NCBI GenBank assembly: GCA_964445985.1
Contig: CAYUMU010000053.1
Location: forward strand, 1-47,527
Direction of reading: 5' to 3'
Length of the DNA: 47,527 bases
Source of the DNA: CAYUMU01 sp964445985
Lineage (GTDB): Bacteria; Planctomycetota; Planctomycetia; Pirellulales; S012-138
The notes beneath the pieces are model-generated. The model saw only the letters and a list, made by a program, of their open reading frames with translations, made no database searches and was not told where the DNA came from. The position numbers and the translations under genes were made by a program. Position 1 is the first letter of the stretch. The number at the start of each line of letters is the position of its first letter. Positions 1-8,949 of the stretch are shown piece after piece.

Positions 1-2212
1 CCCCCGGCTGCCGGTCAGGACGCGCCTGATGGGCATAAACGCGGATCACGGTCCAATTGGCGGCGGGTTCCTCCGCGGCCAGGTCACCAGCAATGAAGCC
101 GTTATTGGCCCGCTTCCCATCGGCTTGCTCCAATGCCTTACGAAACCTGGCCTGTTCGTCTTGTTCTTTGGGAGCCGCCCGCAAGTTACCGGCCTGTTTT
201 TCGAATCGCGCCTCGGCGTCTTTCACGAGGACTGGCCGATCTTGCGGGGGCTGCTCCGCTGCTCGGTTCTCTTGCGCTAAATCGGGTTGGGGCGGCGCGG
301 CATTCGCTGGGGGAGGATTCCTCGGCAGGGCGGCGTCTTGGGGGGCTTCCTCCACCCCAGCCTCCACTCCTAACATCAGCACGGCGCCTTTAGCATGCAT
401 GAACTGGCTCTTGGCCAATTCCCGCCGCGAAGCCATGGCCAGGGCCAGCACCCGTCGGGCGTCGTCGCCATGCTCGGCGATGAACGTCTCCGTCCGCACG
501 AAGGCAAACTGCCGCCAGCCTTGCGTGCCCAGCAAGAGGTCCACGGCCAACGGAGCCTTCTCGTTCTTAGGATCGAGATAGACATGGGCGTCGGCCAACT
601 CGCGAACCTCGCCCTCGAGCAGAACCATCACCGGTAGCCGCGGGGCTTGCTCCCGCTTTTCGATCATTTCCAGCACGCTTTCGTCGGTGGCGGTCACGCC
701 CACCACGGCGCTGATGGGTTTTCCGTCGCCGTCGGTGGTCTTCAGGGTCAAGCGAACCGTGCCGCCAGGCACATACTGTTCCTTGTCGGGCACGATCTCA
801 ACCGACACTTGCCTGGCAGGCTGGCGATAGATTAACCGCTCGGCGACCGGCATGCCCTGCGGATCCCACAGCGTGGCGATCAGCACACCTTCGGTTTCGG
901 CCGGAGGCGTCAGTTCCAGGTTGGTGACCTGGCCACCTTCCAGTTGTTTGGCCAGCGAAGCCTTTTCAATTTCCCGTTGACGAAGCGTAAGGCGGTACTT
1001 GCCACTTGCGGTGGCCGCGACTGAAACCTTGATCGGCTCGCCCGGAACATAAACCGGGTTCGGAGAGCTGAGGCTGGCTCCCTGCGCAACCACCTCGGGC
1101 AACGGGTAGGTGGTCTTGATGCCCGAAGGTTCGTTGATCTTGAGCGTATACGTTTCGCCAGCGACGGGCGTAAATCCGAACCGGCCGCGGCCTTCATGCT
1201 CGCTGCGGAACTCGGCGACTTCTTTACCTTGAGAATCCACGATTACGCCGGCCAAATCGGCCGGCTTTTGGGCGGGCGTTTTGGCCTCGAAGTACACCCG
1301 GCCTGGCAACCCGGCAACCAGTTGTCCGCCTTCGGCGTACATGGTCAGGTCGACGGTTTGCAGCAGGATGGGAATGGTTTTGCTGGCCGTTTCCACCGCG
1401 CCGCCGTCGTCGATCACCAGGGCCAGGGTGCCTTCGCCGCGGGCAATCTGCCGGGGCAGTTCAAACCGCACGTCGCAATTGCCGTCGGCATTGACAGTTG
1501 CATTGCCGCGGTAGACTTCCTCGCCGTCTACCCGGGCAATCACCGTCACTGGGGCGCCGGAGGGAATACCCCCTTCGGCCCGCTCGGTGTGGAGCGTGGC
1601 GGCCACTTCGTCGCCGGGGCCATAACCGTCGCGAACGAACACGATCTGGTTCTTGAGGCGCGGAGCCCGATAGACGCGGACGTCGAACTTGCGCTCGGCC
1701 GGCGGATACCCGGTAAAGGGGTGGGTGACCTTGATCTTATATTCTCCGCCCGCCTGCCCTTCTGGCACAACCCAGCTAAAACCGAGCACGCTGTCTTCAG
1801 CCTGGGTCATCCCCTGGGCGACCGTATCTCCCTTGGGGCCAACCACTTGGAAACTAGCCTGCATTTGCTGTTCGAGCGGCTTGCGGTTGAGGGCGTTGAG
1901 CATCACGCCGCGGAAATACACGGTTTCTCCCGGCTTGTAGATCGGCTTATCGGTCGAGAGATGCGTGAGATATCGATTTTCGCCCCCCAAGGTTTGGCTG
2001 TCGGCCACGGCAACCTGTTGCGTGGGATCGAAGCTGGGAGCCGGATCTGGGTCCGGGGCTTGTCCCGGCTTTTGAGCCAGGGCGAGTGACAGGCCGCACA
2101 GTAAACCCAGCAGCCCTAACACGCCTGCCGCTTGAGACTTGCGCCACCCAGCGAATCGAGACCGCACTGGTTGCGAATTGCTGATTCGCGAATGCTTGGA
2201 ACACTGGGCCAT
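1..2212 (-). CDS. Alpha-2-macroglobulin-like (MG2) secreted protein, C-terminus outside the window
   Basis: Reading the minus strand from ATG at 2212 gives an uninterrupted frame of 737 codons that leaves the window at base 1, so the C-terminus is missing. AAGGAG lies 7 nt before the ATG. The N-terminus has a basic stretch and then a hydrophobic segment (VLGLLGLLCGLSLALA, about residues 31-46), i.e. a signal peptide. Soon after comes TDKPIYKPGETVYFRG, the MG2 signature of alpha-2-macroglobulins and related macroglobulin-fold proteins, followed by several beta-sandwich stretches with YVPGE and YVPGGTV restarts. The visible end is Ala/Pro/Gln-rich and less conserved. Known members trap proteases in the periplasm or at the cell surface; the thioester and C-terminal domains, which would decide this, are not visible. 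A second, larger macroglobulin lies at 27721-33738, so this genome has at least two. Confidence 0.88.
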   Translation of the reverse strand, partial: MAQCSKHSRISNSQPVRSRFAGWRKSQAAGVLGLLGLLCGLSLALAQKPGQAPDPDPAPSFDPTQQVAVADSQTLGGENRYLTHLSTDKPIYKPGETVYFRGVMLNALNRKPLEQQMQASFQVVGPKGDTVAQGMTQAEDSVLGFSWVVPEGQAGGEYKIKVTHPFTGYPPAERKFDVRVYRAPRLKNQIVFVRDGYGPGDEVAATLHTERAEGGIPSGAPVTVIARVDGEEVYRGNATVNADGNCDVRFELPRQIARGEGTLALVIDDGGAVETASKTIPILLQTVDLTMYAEGGQLVAGLPGRVYFEAKTPAQKPADLAGVIVDSQGKEVAEFRSEHEGRGRFGFTPVAGETYTLKINEPSGIKTTYPLPEVVAQGASLSSPNPVYVPGEPIKVSVAATASGKYRLTLRQREIEKASLAKQLEGGQVTNLELTPPAETEGVLIATLWDPQGMPVAERLIYRQPARQVSVEIVPDKEQYVPGGTVRLTLKTTDGDGKPISAVVGVTATDESVLEMIEKREQAPRLPVMVLLEGEVRELADAHVYLDPKNEKAPLAVDLLLGTQGWRQFAFVRTETFIAEHGDDARRVLALAMASRRELAKSQFMHAKGAVLMLGVEAGVEEAPQDAALPRNPPPANAAPPQPDLAQENRAAEQPPQDRPVLVKDAEARFEKQAGNLRAAPKEQDEQARFRKALEQADGKRANNGFIAGDLAAEEPAANWTVIRVYAHQARPDRQPG

Positions 2213-2804
2213 CCTGAAACTCCTTGCCGAAGTGGGGGAAGGGGACCCGCAGCTGAAACACGCCGGGAGGGCCGAAAGCCAGAGCCAACCTCTATGCCAA
2301 ACGTGCACCGCAGATTTCGCGGCGATAGTTGGACGAGCGGATGAGCCAAACGGTTCCACAATTTATTGAACGAATAACATCGCCATGCGACGCGCAAGTA
2401 GCGGGCCGCCATTTGCGACGAGCTTGTCGTTGATCTGGCCGGTGCCGCCATTGAAATTGCACCCGCTTGACGGCCGCGGTGCCCACTGTTGCGATCGAAG
2501 CCTGGGAGCACGCGTACCGCCAAGCAAGAATGGCCCGTCAACCAGGCTATGGTAAACCCGTTGCTTGCGGCTGCCAGCGGTGGGGCTTCTCTTGCTTGCG
2601 ACCGCGGGAATTGCTAATTTCCGCCTCCGCGATCGGCGTCTGCCGTGCAAGGCGACTGCAAGGCAGGCCAGCGTAGCTTGCGCTAAATCGGCCGCTGCGG
2701 CAGCTGTTTGCAAGGAAGCTGGCAGGGTTGTCGAGCCGATATACATTCAAGTGCCGCGCCGCCGCGGACGCGGCGGGCTATCTCTCGTTGAAAGGGACTT
2801 CAAC
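2213..2804. other. 592-bp intergenic region between divergent genes
   Basis: This region separates the divergently transcribed macroglobulin (-) and the small His/Tyr-rich protein (+). Short open frames exist on both strands, but none has a convincing ribosome site or a recognisable protein. The frame that runs into the small secreted gene from 2565 is best read as an upstream extension, because a good ribosome site and signal peptide begin only at 2805. It presumably holds both promoters; I could not pick out a confident -35/-10 pair. Confidence 0.5.
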
Positions 2805-3062
2805 ATGAAGCGTTTTACCAAGCTGGCGTTGCTGGCGGGCTTGGCGATGGGGGCCGCGAATCTGGTCGCCCCGAGTCAGGCTCAAGCCGACGTTCACATT
2901 GGACTCGGGTTCTTTGGCCCCCCCGCGCCGGTGTACTATGCTCCCCCGCCGGTGTATTACGCCCCGCCAGTATACCGGGCTTACCCGGCCTACCATTACC
3001 ACTACGCTCCGCCCGTGTACCACCACCGACACTACCACCATCACGGTCCTCGCTGCTGGTAA
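2805..3062 (+). CDS. Small secreted His/Tyr/Pro-rich protein
   Basis: An 85-residue protein of unknown function. ATG at 2805 is preceded by AAAGGGA and starts a clean signal peptide (MKRFTKLALLAGLAMGAANL, then SQAQA as cleavage site near residue 28). The mature part opens with GLGFFGPPAP and then repeats VYYAPP-type units (residues 43-56). It ends in a His-rich tail (HYHYAPP, then YHHRHYHHHG, residues 64-81) and CW near the C-terminus. About ten histidines in the last 25 residues suggest metal binding or a pH-sensitive coat or matrix role; that is inference from composition. Such tiny Tyr/Pro/His proteins are common in planctomycetes but have no assigned role. A strong intrinsic terminator follows at 3128. 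Confidence 0.8.
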   Translation: MKRFTKLALLAGLAMGAANLVAPSQAQADVHIGLGFFGPPAPVYYAPPPVYYAPPVYRAYPAYHYHYAPPVYHHRHYHHHGPRCW

Positions 3063-3127
3063 GCGGGCGCAAACGGTGGATCCATCGGGAGCATTCGAGT
3101 TGAGCGTTCCCCACTGCTAGCCTTTCG

Positions 3128-3153
3128 AGCCACGGGTCGCGCCGTGGCTTTTT
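3128..3153 (+). terminator. Intrinsic terminator after the His/Tyr-rich gene
   Basis: A perfect 8-bp stem, AGCCACGG (3128-3135) with CCGTGGCT (3142-3149), has a 6-nt loop and runs into TTTTT (3149-3153). It sits 65 nt after the stop codon of the small secreted gene and before the UbiD-like gene, so the two are separate transcription units. Confidence 0.85.
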
Positions 3154-3295
3154 GCTTTGACCGAGCTAGGGGCGGCTTGGCACAAATTTCCCAGCGAGGG
3201 GCCAAAGATAATCGCTTGTCAGCCGCGCGCCCGACCGCGACAATCGCAGCACCAACAAGGAAGGAACCTCCCAGGGTAGAGCCCACCAATTCCCC

Positions 3296-4873
3296 ATGTC
3301 TTACCGTTCTCTTGCCGAATTTGTTGACGAATTGCAGCGCGCGGGCGAGTTGATCCGCGTCACGGCGGAGGTCGACCGCGATTTGGAAATCTGCGAGATC
3401 GCCCGACGTTTGCAAATGCAGGACGGCCCGGCCGTGCTGTTTGCCCGAGTTCGCAACTCGGAACTGCCGGTCCTCGCCAATCTGTTTGGCACCGAACGCC
3501 GGATTGCGCTGGCCTTGGGAGCCAACACCTTGGCCGAAGCGGCCGCGCGATTGGAATTGGCTTGGCGCGAACCGGCTCGGAACTGGTTCGATCAACTGCG
3601 GCAATTTGCAGGGCTGGGCAGCGAAGGCGCCTCGGCCCGTTCCGCGGAACATGCGCCCCGCATTGTCAAACAGGGTCCTTGCCAGCAAGTGGTTAAACTT
3701 GCGGGCGATGTGAACCTGCTGGAAATTCCCGCGCTTAAGCTTTGGCCCAACGACCAGCATGCCCGGCTGAACGCGGTGGCCGTATGGACGGCGACGGCGA
3801 GCGAATCTCGTTCAACTTCGGCAGGGCGAGCGGCGGCAGAAACCATGACACCCCCGCCCGGCAGCGAACATGCTTCCGGTGGAAAGGCAACCGCGGCTGG
3901 TGCGCACGAGCCAGGGCGTCCCAGCTTTGCCCGGCACGATTGCCTGGTGCTCGATCGGCGGCGGATGGCGATTGCTTGCCGAGACGATGATCCGTTGGCC
4001 GAGCATTTGCGACAGGCAGCAGCTCGCCAAACCACATTGCCGGCGGCCGTGGTGCTGGGAGGCGACCCGGCAACGATGCTCTCGGCGCTGGCTCCGCTTC
4101 CTCCCCAGGCCGACCCGGCGTTCTTCGCGGCATATCTGCGTGGCAAACCGCTGGAGTTGGTGGAAGGCCGCACGGTGCCGCTCGCGATTCCCGCGGATTC
4201 TGAACTGGTCATCGAAGGTCAGCTTCATCCCAGCCAGCAAGTCTCCGTTGGCAAGCGGAGCACGGCCGGCGGCATCTATGCGGAAGACCGCCCTCTGCCG
4301 GTGATGGAAGTGACGGCGATCACCCACCGGATCAATCCGGTGGCGCCTGGCTTCGTGGTTGGACCGCCCCCGAATGAGCTGGCCGTGGCCGGCGACGCCC
4401 TGCTCCGTTTGACGTTGCCGTTGTTGCAACGGCATGTGCCTGAGCTGGTGGATCTGGCCAGCACCGATTTTGGCCGCGGTCCAATGGTGGTGGCGGCCAT
4501 CCACAAACAGTACCCGCATCAAGCCCGCCAGGCGGCGGCGGCGTTATGGGGTTACCTGCCGCTGATGCGGACGCGGTTGCTGGTGCTGGTGGACGCCGAA
4601 GCCGATGTGCGCGAGCCGGCCGAGGTGCTGGGGCGAATCGCGGCCCACTGCGATCCGGGCCACGACATGATCTCCTTCGCCGGCCCAGCGGGCGACACCT
4701 ATCCTGCCGGCAGGCCGGGGACGGCGACATCGCTGGCGATGGATGCCACGGCTAAATTCCCCAGCGAATGCCCTCACGGCTATCCGCAAGGCGTGGAGAT
4801 GACTCCCGCGGTACGCGACCTGGTTACCGAACGTTGGACCAGCTACGGGTTTGCGCCCGTAAAGCCAAGCTAA
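3296..4873 (+). CDS. UbiD-family decarboxylase homologue with degenerate active site
   Basis: A 525-residue protein that aligns in order with UbiD/menaquinone-type decarboxylases. The matching blocks are an N-terminal alpha/beta part (SLAEFVDELQRAGELIRV; GPAVLFARV), LPAAVVLGGDPATMLSAL (248-265), LRGKPLELVEG, PVMEVTAITHR (335-345), the C-terminal oligomerisation block (IHKQYPHQARQAAAALWG) and LAMDATAKFPSE. Two family hallmarks are missing. The NxGxYRxQ prFMN/metal-binding segment near residue 165 is replaced by about 45 residues rich in Ala, Ser, Gly and Pro. The E-G-P-[FY]-G-[DE] segment carrying the catalytic acid reads SVGKRSTAGG (317-326). The reading frame is intact, so this is not simple decay. 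It may have lost decarboxylase activity and taken on a scaffold, regulatory or other catalytic role. No ubiX homologue is visible nearby. Confidence 0.82.
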   Translation: MSYRSLAEFVDELQRAGELIRVTAEVDRDLEICEIARRLQMQDGPAVLFARVRNSELPVLANLFGTERRIALALGANTLAEAAARLELAWREPARNWFDQLRQFAGLGSEGASARSAEHAPRIVKQGPCQQVVKLAGDVNLLEIPALKLWPNDQHARLNAVAVWTATASESRSTSAGRAAAETMTPPPGSEHASGGKATAAGAHEPGRPSFARHDCLVLDRRRMAIACRDDDPLAEHLRQAAARQTTLPAAVVLGGDPATMLSALAPLPPQADPAFFAAYLRGKPLELVEGRTVPLAIPADSELVIEGQLHPSQQVSVGKRSTAGGIYAEDRPLPVMEVTAITHRINPVAPGFVVGPPPNELAVAGDALLRLTLPLLQRHVPELVDLASTDFGRGPMVVAAIHKQYPHQARQAAAALWGYLPLMRTRLLVLVDAEADVREPAEVLGRIAAHCDPGHDMISFAGPAGDTYPAGRPGTATSLAMDATAKFPSECPHGYPQGVEMTPAVRDLVTERWTSYGFAPVKPS

Positions 4874-4958
4874 AGACCGCTGGTCACCAATAATAGCCCC
4901 CCCGGCACGCAAAACCCCAACCACCAACCACTGGCGACTAGCAACCAACCGCCAGCCC

Positions 4959-5393
4959 CTATCCCCGAACCCCCAGCCCCTCCACCGGAACCTTCACGGC
5001 ATCGCTCCACAAGTCTTCCAGCCCATAATAATCGCGAGTTTCGGCGTCGAAGATGTGGACCACCACGCTGCCGTAATCGAGCAGAATCCAGCGGCTGGCT
5101 TCGTAGCCTTCAATTCCCATCCGCTTGTCACCGAGGTCGTGTTCGAGCGTGTTGTCAATCTCTTCGCTGATGGCGTGAAGCTGACGGCGGCTGCGGCCCG
5201 TGCAGATAACAAAGTAATCGAAGAGCTGGGATTGCTTGCGCATGTCGAGCACAACGACATTTTCGGCACGATTCTCCATGGCGGTTCGGGCGGCGGCTAG
5301 GGCGAGCAGTTTGCTGCGATCGTTCTGGGACTCTTGCGTTGATGCGCCGTTCATTTGCGTGCCATTCATCGTGCGGGCTTCTGTCACAGGCAT
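4959..5393 (-). CDS. rsfS: Ribosomal silencing factor RsfS (YbeB/Iojap family)
   Basis: RsfS binds ribosomal protein uL14 on the 50S subunit and blocks subunit joining when nutrients are short. The core is unmistakable: AENVVVLDMRKQSQLFDYFV, then ICTGRSRRQLHAISEEI, GIEGYEASRWILLDYGSVVV and FDAETRDYYGLEDLW. The frame opens at a TTG at 5429, but ATG at 5393, with GGGGG just upstream, gives a more plausible start (144 residues). The 20-30 residues before the core are Asn/Thr/Gln-rich and look unstructured. The gene is monocistronic here and convergent with the UbiD-like gene, without the nadD or proA neighbours often seen elsewhere. Confidence 0.93.
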   Translation of the reverse strand: MPVTEARTMNGTQMNGASTQESQNDRSKLLALAAARTAMENRAENVVVLDMRKQSQLFDYFVICTGRSRRQLHAISEEIDNTLEHDLGDKRMGIEGYEASRWILLDYGSVVVHIFDAETRDYYGLEDLWSDAVKVPVEGLGVRG

Positions 5394-5876
5394 GACCCCC
5401 TGGGGTGAGTTGGGGAATTTAACCTTCAAGTGCGGTTCAACGTGGGTTGGGGGAACTCAATGCTCCCCGATCATCTGGCCGATGGAGGCCTTGCGGTTAC
5501 CCCTCAAAGACGACGCTGCTGTTCTAAAAGCAACTCGAACTCAAGGGGGTTCCGTAGGCGAGCTTGAGCTCAGCCTAAGGGATTCTACTCTGCTACGACA
5601 CCGCTGTCAGCGGTCAAGTTCGGTCGAAGCGATCGAAACGAAGCGTATTTTGGGCATAAATCCCCGCTGCCTTGCCCAGCTTTTGCATTCCGCTCCGCGC
5701 CGTTCTAACCGGCCTTCTCGACGCAGGACACTGCCCATTCGGATTTGCGAGGTAAATCGACAACCCCAGGAAGTCGGTTCACGAAAGCCGTTGTCCTGGC
5801 GCACAAATCTCGGATAATGACAAGCAGGAACTTTGAAAACCACGACCGGAATCAAATCCGGCAGGGAGCCACTTCC
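5394..5876. other. 483-bp intergenic region between rsfS and the TPR gene
   Basis: This is the upstream region of two divergent genes. It has a few short open frames without ribosome sites and no recognisable protein or RNA. The frame joining the next gene from 5745 lacks a ribosome site, and the signal peptide starts only at 5877. Confidence 0.5.
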
Positions 5877-7082
5877 ATGCCCAGTCGCAAAACATGTCTC
5901 CATAAACTCACCCTGTGGGTTCTCTGGCTGGGAGTGCTGTTGGCTCCGCTGGCGGTTCCCACGCCTGCCGCGGCGCAACGCAACTTTTTCTTCCATCGGC
6001 ATTGGAATTCGCGCCCCTGGGGGTGGAACTCCAGACCCTGGGGCTGGAATTCCGGGCCTTGGGGAGTAGGGAACTTCACGGCGGCCACCATCCAGGTGGG
6101 CGCGTGGGGCGGTTTTGGCTGGGGCGCCCCGGTGATGCCGCTGGCGCCTTTCTGGTCTCCGCCGCCGGCGATCTTCGTGCCGCCGGCGGTCTTCATTCCG
6201 CCCGTCGTGGTCGGGCCGATATTTCCACCGGTCCTGTGGGCTACCCAACCTTTCGGATGGGGAGGCTGGAATAACCAGCCCTTGATATGGGGCGGTTGGG
6301 CTGGCCAACTGGGGTGGAATGCCTGGCCCAACCAGTTGGGCATGGTCGGGGGCGTTGCCGGCGCGCCTTTGGCGGCTGCCAACCCGGTCGGTCCATTGCC
6401 GGCGATCGCACCGCTGCCGCCTGGCCCTTTAGAAAACCTGCGGGGCGCGCCTTTGCCTCCGCTTCGAGTGGCCAACGCCGAGGCGCGGGCTCGAGCCGAA
6501 CGTTTCCTTGAAATTGGCGACCGCTATTTCGATCAGCAGAATTTCCGCTCCGCCTATGTTCGCTACGATCAGGCAACCGATGCCGCGCCCGACATGGTCG
6601 AGGCCCAACTCCGCAAAGGGCAATCGCTCGTTGCGTTGGGTAATTACGAGATGGCGGCCCAAGCTTTCAAAGTGGCCGTGCGAGTTAAGGATTGGACCAA
6701 CAGCCCACTGCGTTGGAAGCAGATCTACGGTGCGAACCTGGCTGCAAAAGACAACCATCTTCAGGCCCTGGCGACCGAAGCCCACAATAACCCGAACGAC
6801 CCCGACCTGATGTTTCTGGTGGGCATGGAATTGTTCTTCGACGATCAGATTCCCCGCTCGGTGAAGTTCTTCCAGCGGTATGCCGGTCTGCGCGACGGCG
6901 CTGCTGGGAATGCGGTTCCAGGAATCGCTGGCGCGGCGGGCGCGGAAGCCTTTGTGGGAATTTTTGATCAGGCTGGCGCCAAACCGGAACCAGCCCGGCT
7001 ACCTGCCGCGGCGATCTTGCCGGTGGACGGTCGCCCCCTGCCGCAACCACCTCCGGCCATCGGCGAAGGACGCCCCTTCTAG
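5877..7082 (+). CDS. Secreted Trp/Gly/Pro-rich protein with TPR domain
   Basis: A 401-residue protein of unknown function. ATG at 5877 follows AGGGAG and begins a signal peptide with a hydrophobic core LWVLWLGVLLAPLAV and AAAQ as likely cleavage site (about residue 34). Next come three tandem WNSRPWG-type heptads (residues 43-63), then a long low-complexity stretch of Trp, Gly and Pro (GWGGWNNQPLIWGGW and similar, to about residue 190). The second half is soluble and helical: RFLEIGDRYFDQQNFRSAYV and MVEAQLRKGQSLVALGNYEM are two TPR-like helix pairs (about 204-275), followed by another helical repeat. TPRs bind peptides or partner proteins, so an exported scaffold is plausible (inference). 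No operon partner is present; the next gene on this strand starts 690 bp downstream. Confidence 0.8.
   Translation: MPSRKTCLHKLTLWVLWLGVLLAPLAVPTPAAAQRNFFFHRHWNSRPWGWNSRPWGWNSGPWGVGNFTAATIQVGAWGGFGWGAPVMPLAPFWSPPPAIFVPPAVFIPPVVVGPIFPPVLWATQPFGWGGWNNQPLIWGGWAGQLGWNAWPNQLGMVGGVAGAPLAAANPVGPLPAIAPLPPGPLENLRGAPLPPLRVANAEARARAERFLEIGDRYFDQQNFRSAYVRYDQATDAAPDMVEAQLRKGQSLVALGNYEMAAQAFKVAVRVKDWTNSPLRWKQIYGANLAAKDNHLQALATEAHNNPNDPDLMFLVGMELFFDDQIPRSVKFFQRYAGLRDGAAGNAVPGIAGAAGAEAFVGIFDQAGAKPEPARLPAAAILPVDGRPLPQPPPAIGEGRPF
6004..6066 (+). repeat. 3 x 21-bp in-frame tandem repeat (WNSRPWG units)
   Basis: Three consecutive 21-bp units start at 6004, 6025 and 6046, each encoding Trp-Asn-Ser-(Arg/Gly)-Pro-Trp-Gly. 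They differ by several mostly synonymous changes, so the array is old or under protein-level selection. Confidence 0.85.
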
Positions 7083-7540
7083 TCGAGTTCTCATCCTCGC
7101 ACGGATCCCTGCCGCCAGGCGCGGGATGTTCAGCGCCTTGATCGAAGACAGGCACTCCCGCGATCTGCTGGAGGAGACGCTGGTCTGCCTATACGCCAGG
7201 CTCGGGATTGGCGGCGCGGCCTGTTGAATCGCTTCCCCGACACTCGCGGGGCGCCTTGCGCTGCACGCAAGATACGCCGAAGTTCGTGCGATGCGTAACC
7301 TCAGGGCCGAAATCAAGCCTGCCTGCACGTTCGACCTGCGCGAGCACGATCGCGGCGCCCACTTCTGGATGTCGGCTCAGCCGCCGGCTGTCGGCTCGCG
7401 AACAATCGCCTGGGCTTGCCCTGGTCGGGCGCCCTCGCTACCCTCTCGCGACCTAGAATTACGAATGCCCTAATTCCGTGGTCAACAAGGGATGGGTCGC
7501 GGTCGCGAGTCGGCGACCACAAATCGTTCGTAAGCGCAAC
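7083..7540. other. 458-bp region with no recognisable gene
   Basis: The region lies between the TPR gene and the tRNA terminator. All six frames give only short, compositionally ordinary peptides without good ribosome sites. It could hold a gene remnant, but I recognise nothing. Confidence 0.45.
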
Positions 7541-7573
7541 AAAAAAGCCACCTTACGATTTTCGCAAGGTGGC
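7541..7573 (-). terminator. Intrinsic terminator of tRNA-Ala
   Basis: Read on the minus strand, GCCACCTT (7573-7566) pairs perfectly with AAGGTGGC (7554-7547) and is followed by TTTTTT (7546-7541). It starts 7 nt after the tRNA 3' end, so the tRNA is the last gene of its transcript. Confidence 0.9.
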
Positions 7574-7578
7574 CATTG

Positions 7579-7653
<75 letters not shown>

Positions 7654-7771
7654 GAAGTCAAGTTGTTTTAGAAACCTATCACCAGGCTTGAGCAGTGTCA
7701 AGCGGGCGACAGCAGCAGAGTGGTTCAGAGAGAAAGATCGACCAATTCGCGGATTCCCTTGAGGATGCATT

Positions 7772-8893
7772 GTGAAGCGAGCACTGATTAATTTGCTAAA
7801 GTTCGGCGGTTCGGCCTTGATTCTGGCCGTGCTGTTTAACGGAACTCGCGATAGCCTGTACGACCTGCGCGACCAGCCCAAGAACTGGAGCCTGCTGGGC
7901 GCCGCGACCGCTGTGGCCCTGATTGCTGTCTGCCTGTCGTTCATTCGCTGGTACATGCTCGTGCGGGCCCTGGGGCTGCCGTTTCGCCTTCGCGACGCTT
8001 TTCGCCTCAGTTTTGTGGGCTATTTGTTCAATTTTGTATCGCTGGGCGCCGTGGGGGGGGATCTTTTCAAGGCGGTGTTTATTGCCCGCGAACAGCCCGG
8101 TCGCCGCGCCGAAGCGGTTGCCACGGTGTTTTTTGATCGTTTGATTGGGCTCTACACCCTGTTTTTGCTGGCCTCGGCCGCTGTGCTGTGCATGGGTTTG
8201 CTTTCCAGCCCCGTCCGCGAAATCCGCGTGATTTGCCAGGTTACGGTGGGGGGGACCATTGCCGGAACCATCGGCGTGATCCTGTTGCTCACCCCTGGCT
8301 GCTCGGGAGGGCGGCTGGCTCGCAGTCTTACCCGAATTCCCCGCGTGGGCCACATCGCCCATCGATTGCTGATGGCCGTGCGTATTTACAGCAGCAAAAA
8401 ACTGGTGCTGCTAGCAGCCCTAAGTTTGAGCCTGCTGGTTCATTCACTGTTTGCCGTCTGCTTCTACCTCATCGCCTTGGGTTTGCCCGGCAATGCTCCC
8501 AGTCTGGCCGGCCACCTGTTGATTGTGCCGCTGGGAATGGTGGCGGGCGTGACGCCCCTGCCGTTGTCGGGCCTGGGCGCCACCGAAGCCGTGGTGGAGT
8601 TCTTGTACGTGCACCTGCCCAGTGTCCAGCCGATTTCCGCTGGGTCGGGCTTTATCGTTTGCCTGGCCTACCGTGCCATCACCATGCTGGTGGCCATTAT
8701 TGGCGTGGTCTACTACGTGGCAAATCGGGCACTGATGGCCCAAACCCTGCGAGAAGCCGCCCGGCAGAGCGAAGCTCCGGCCCAATCAGTCATCACCGCG
8801 GCCACGCCCGCCAAAGAGCCGGTCGTAGAAGAAGGGCGTGAAGGGCGTCTGGAATCTCGCCGCGATCATGGCCTTTCGATCGCGGAGCGGTAA
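7772..8893 (+). CDS. YbhN/UPF0104-type membrane protein (lysylphosphatidylglycerol synthase TM region)
   Basis: A 373-residue integral membrane protein of the family named after the flippase half of MprF. There are about eight hydrophobic helices, among them GSALILAVLFNG, LLGAATAVALIAVCLSFI, LSFVGYLFNFVSLGAVGGDL (the conserved GxxGGD turn), LYTLFLLASAAVLCMGLL and GGTIAGTIGVILLLT. The family motif GLGATEAVVEFLYVHL is near residue 270. No aminoacyl-transferase domain follows; instead there is a ~55-residue charged cytosolic tail. Relatives are thought to flip or move lipids or lipid-linked substrates, and the substrate here is unknown. The start is GTG at 7772, six nt after GAGGA. It is convergent with lpxA, 56 bp apart, which fits envelope lipid work but is not an operon. 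Confidence 0.85.
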   Translation: MKRALINLLKFGGSALILAVLFNGTRDSLYDLRDQPKNWSLLGAATAVALIAVCLSFIRWYMLVRALGLPFRLRDAFRLSFVGYLFNFVSLGAVGGDLFKAVFIAREQPGRRAEAVATVFFDRLIGLYTLFLLASAAVLCMGLLSSPVREIRVICQVTVGGTIAGTIGVILLLTPGCSGGRLARSLTRIPRVGHIAHRLLMAVRIYSSKKLVLLAALSLSLLVHSLFAVCFYLIALGLPGNAPSLAGHLLIVPLGMVAGVTPLPLSGLGATEAVVEFLYVHLPSVQPISAGSGFIVCLAYRAITMLVAIIGVVYYVANRALMAQTLREAARQSEAPAQSVITAATPAKEPVVEEGREGRLESRRDHGLSIAER

Positions 8894-8949
8894 CAAATAT
8901 TTGCGATGACAGCCCCGCGGTTGCTCACCGGGGGGGAGAGGTTCTGTCT

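Noticed and set aside
1196..2089. 297-codon plus-strand frame within the first macroglobulin
   Set aside because: Antisense to a gene with MG2 motifs.
2565..2804. 80-codon upstream extension of the small His/Tyr-rich gene
   Set aside because: No ribosome site at its start, no homology; the signal peptide and AAAGGGA begin at 2805.
7083..7540. Possible gene remnant between the TPR gene and tRNA-Ala
   Set aside because: Short frames only, nothing alignable from memory; left as unassigned.
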